Positions 6,444 through 7,091 of a DNA stretch of 7,091 nt are shown here, one piece after another. The notes below the pieces were generated by a model that was given only the letters and a program-made list of their open reading frames with translations, did not search any database and was not told the origin of the DNA. Each line of letters starts with the position of its first letter. Position 1 is the stretch's first letter. The position numbers were made by a program, and so were the translations under genes. This DNA comes from Candidatus Omnitrophota bacterium (GTDB lineage Bacteria; Omnitrophota; Omnitrophia; Omnitrophales; JACQLI01), in contig JACQLI010000056.1 of assembly GCA_016204125.1 (NCBI GenBank), forward strand, positions 1 through 7,091, read 5' to 3'.

Positions 6444-6518
6444 GGCGCTATCGTCTAGCCTGGTCTAGGACGCCAGATTCTCATTCTGGTAGCACGGGTT
6501 CAAATCCCGTTAGCGCTA
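6444..6518 (+). tRNA. tRNA-Glu (anticodon CUC)
   Basis: The cloverleaf closes fully. The acceptor stem is GGCGCTA (6444-6450) with TAGCGCT (6511-6517), including one G-U pair at the end; the D arm is closed by GTC/GAC; the anticodon stem is CCAGA (6473-6477) with TCTGG (6485-6489) around the loop TTCTCAT; the T arm is ACGGG/CCCGT around TTCAAAT. The anticodon CTC at 6480-6482 reads the glutamate codon GAG. The discriminator is A6518 and no CCA is encoded (GAAAG follows), so CCA must be added by nucleotidyltransferase after 3' processing. It lies about 90 bases downstream of the predicted transcription start and 15 bases upstream of purB. Confidence 0.95.
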
Positions 6519-6533
6519 GAAAGATGGGGTGCT

Positions 6534-7091
6534 ATGATCGAGCGTTATACACGCCCCGAAATGGGTCGTGTTTGGACAGAAGAGAATAAGATCCGTAAAT
6601 GGCTCGAGGTTGAGCTTGCCGCTCTCGATGCACTAGCATACTATAACTTCATCCCGAAAGACGTTCCCAAGAAGGTCCGCGCCAAAGCAAATTTCAGTGT
6701 CAAGCGAATCAAAGAAATTGAGCGGACCGTTCAACATGATGTCATCGCTTTTCTTACCAATCTCGCCGAACATGTAGGCCCAGCTGGCCGATTTGTTCAT
6801 TACGGCCTTACCTCATCAGACATCCTCGATACAGCATTGGCGCTTGGGCTTAAAGAGGCCTCACAAATCCTCATTCGGGAACTCAAATTCCTTATTGCCG
6901 CACTCCGCACAAAGGCCAAAACTCATAAATACACTTTGATAGTTGGCCGCACACACGGAGTTTTTGCTGAGCCGACCACCTTTGGTCTTAAGATGGCTAT
7001 TTTTTATGCGGAATTTCAGAGGAACCTGAGACGTCTTGAACAGGCTACTGAAGCCGTCGCCGTTGGAAAGATTTCAGGCGCAGTAGGAACA
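6534..7091 (+). CDS. purB: Adenylosuccinate lyase PurB, 3' truncated by window end
   Basis: PurB cleaves fumarate from two purine intermediates: SAICAR in the IMP pathway and adenylosuccinate in AMP formation. The first 186 codons are present and open to the last base. The start M-I-E-R-Y-T-R-P-E-M-G and W-T-E-E-N-K are typical of the Bacillus/Thermotoga-type enzyme. Catalytic His68 (V-Q-H-D-V-I-A-F) and His141 (G-R-T-H-G) fall at the same numbers as in B. subtilis PurB; T-S-S-D-I-L-D-T-A (93-101) and E-P-T-T-F-G-L-K (145-152) are further signatures, and G-K-I-S-G-A-V-G-T closes the fragment. The signature loop with the catalytic serine lies beyond the window. GGGG at 6526-6529, four bases before the ATG, is the only candidate ribosome-binding site. 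The 15-base distance to tRNA-Glu implies a shared transcript. Confidence 0.96.
   Translation, partial: MIERYTRPEMGRVWTEENKIRKWLEVELAALDALAYYNFIPKDVPKKVRAKANFSVKRIKEIERTVQHDVIAFLTNLAEHVGPAGRFVHYGLTSSDILDTALALGLKEASQILIRELKFLIAALRTKAKTHKYTLIVGRTHGVFAEPTTFGLKMAIFYAEFQRNLRRLEQATEAVAVGKISGAVGT

Overview
The window is a compact chromosomal segment with every gene on the + strand: seven complete protein genes, two truncated by the window edges (a DedA-type membrane protein at the left, purB at the right) and one tRNA-Glu(CUC). The base composition looks balanced. A probable lipoprotein with a lipobox and a second probable exported protein suggest a Gram-negative-type envelope. I cannot place the phylum. 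A deep-branching or uncultivated lineage is possible, since ribosome-binding sites are mostly weak and one promoter suggests leaderless transcription, but this is inference.

Layout: positions 1-387 hold the C-terminal part of a DedA-family (VTT domain) protein. It runs directly into a YheT-family alpha/beta hydrolase whose homology extends about 90 codons upstream of its first ATG (671), with no ATG, GTG or TTG available. After a 65-base gap comes a packed cluster: acylphosphatase (1429-1701), metallophosphoesterase (1702-2418), NAD-dependent DNA ligase ligA (2415-4463), an unrecognised lipoprotein (4463-5056) and the tyrosine recombinase xerD (5057-5953). The four junctions inside this cluster are TAAATG, ATGA, TAGTG and TAAATG, with no convincing Shine-Dalgarno at any of them, so termination-reinitiation coupling is likely.

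A 50-base gap with a promoter-like sequence then leads to a 92-residue exported coiled-coil protein (6004-6282). A near-consensus sigma-70 promoter (TTGACA, 17 bases, TATACT; 6317-6345) precedes tRNA-Glu(CUC), which lies 15 bases upstream of purB (adenylosuccinate lyase).

Functionally this is mostly housekeeping: DNA nick sealing (LigA), chromosome dimer resolution (XerD), purine synthesis (PurB), decoding of GAG, envelope lipid handling (DedA) and small hydrolases. I see no CRISPR array, insertion sequence, prophage, toxin-antitoxin or defence system. The best leads are expression signals: the missing canonical hydrolase start, the tRNA-purB co-transcript with a possible alternative hairpin over the purB start, the possible leaderless gene, and the orphan lipoprotein between ligA and xerD.
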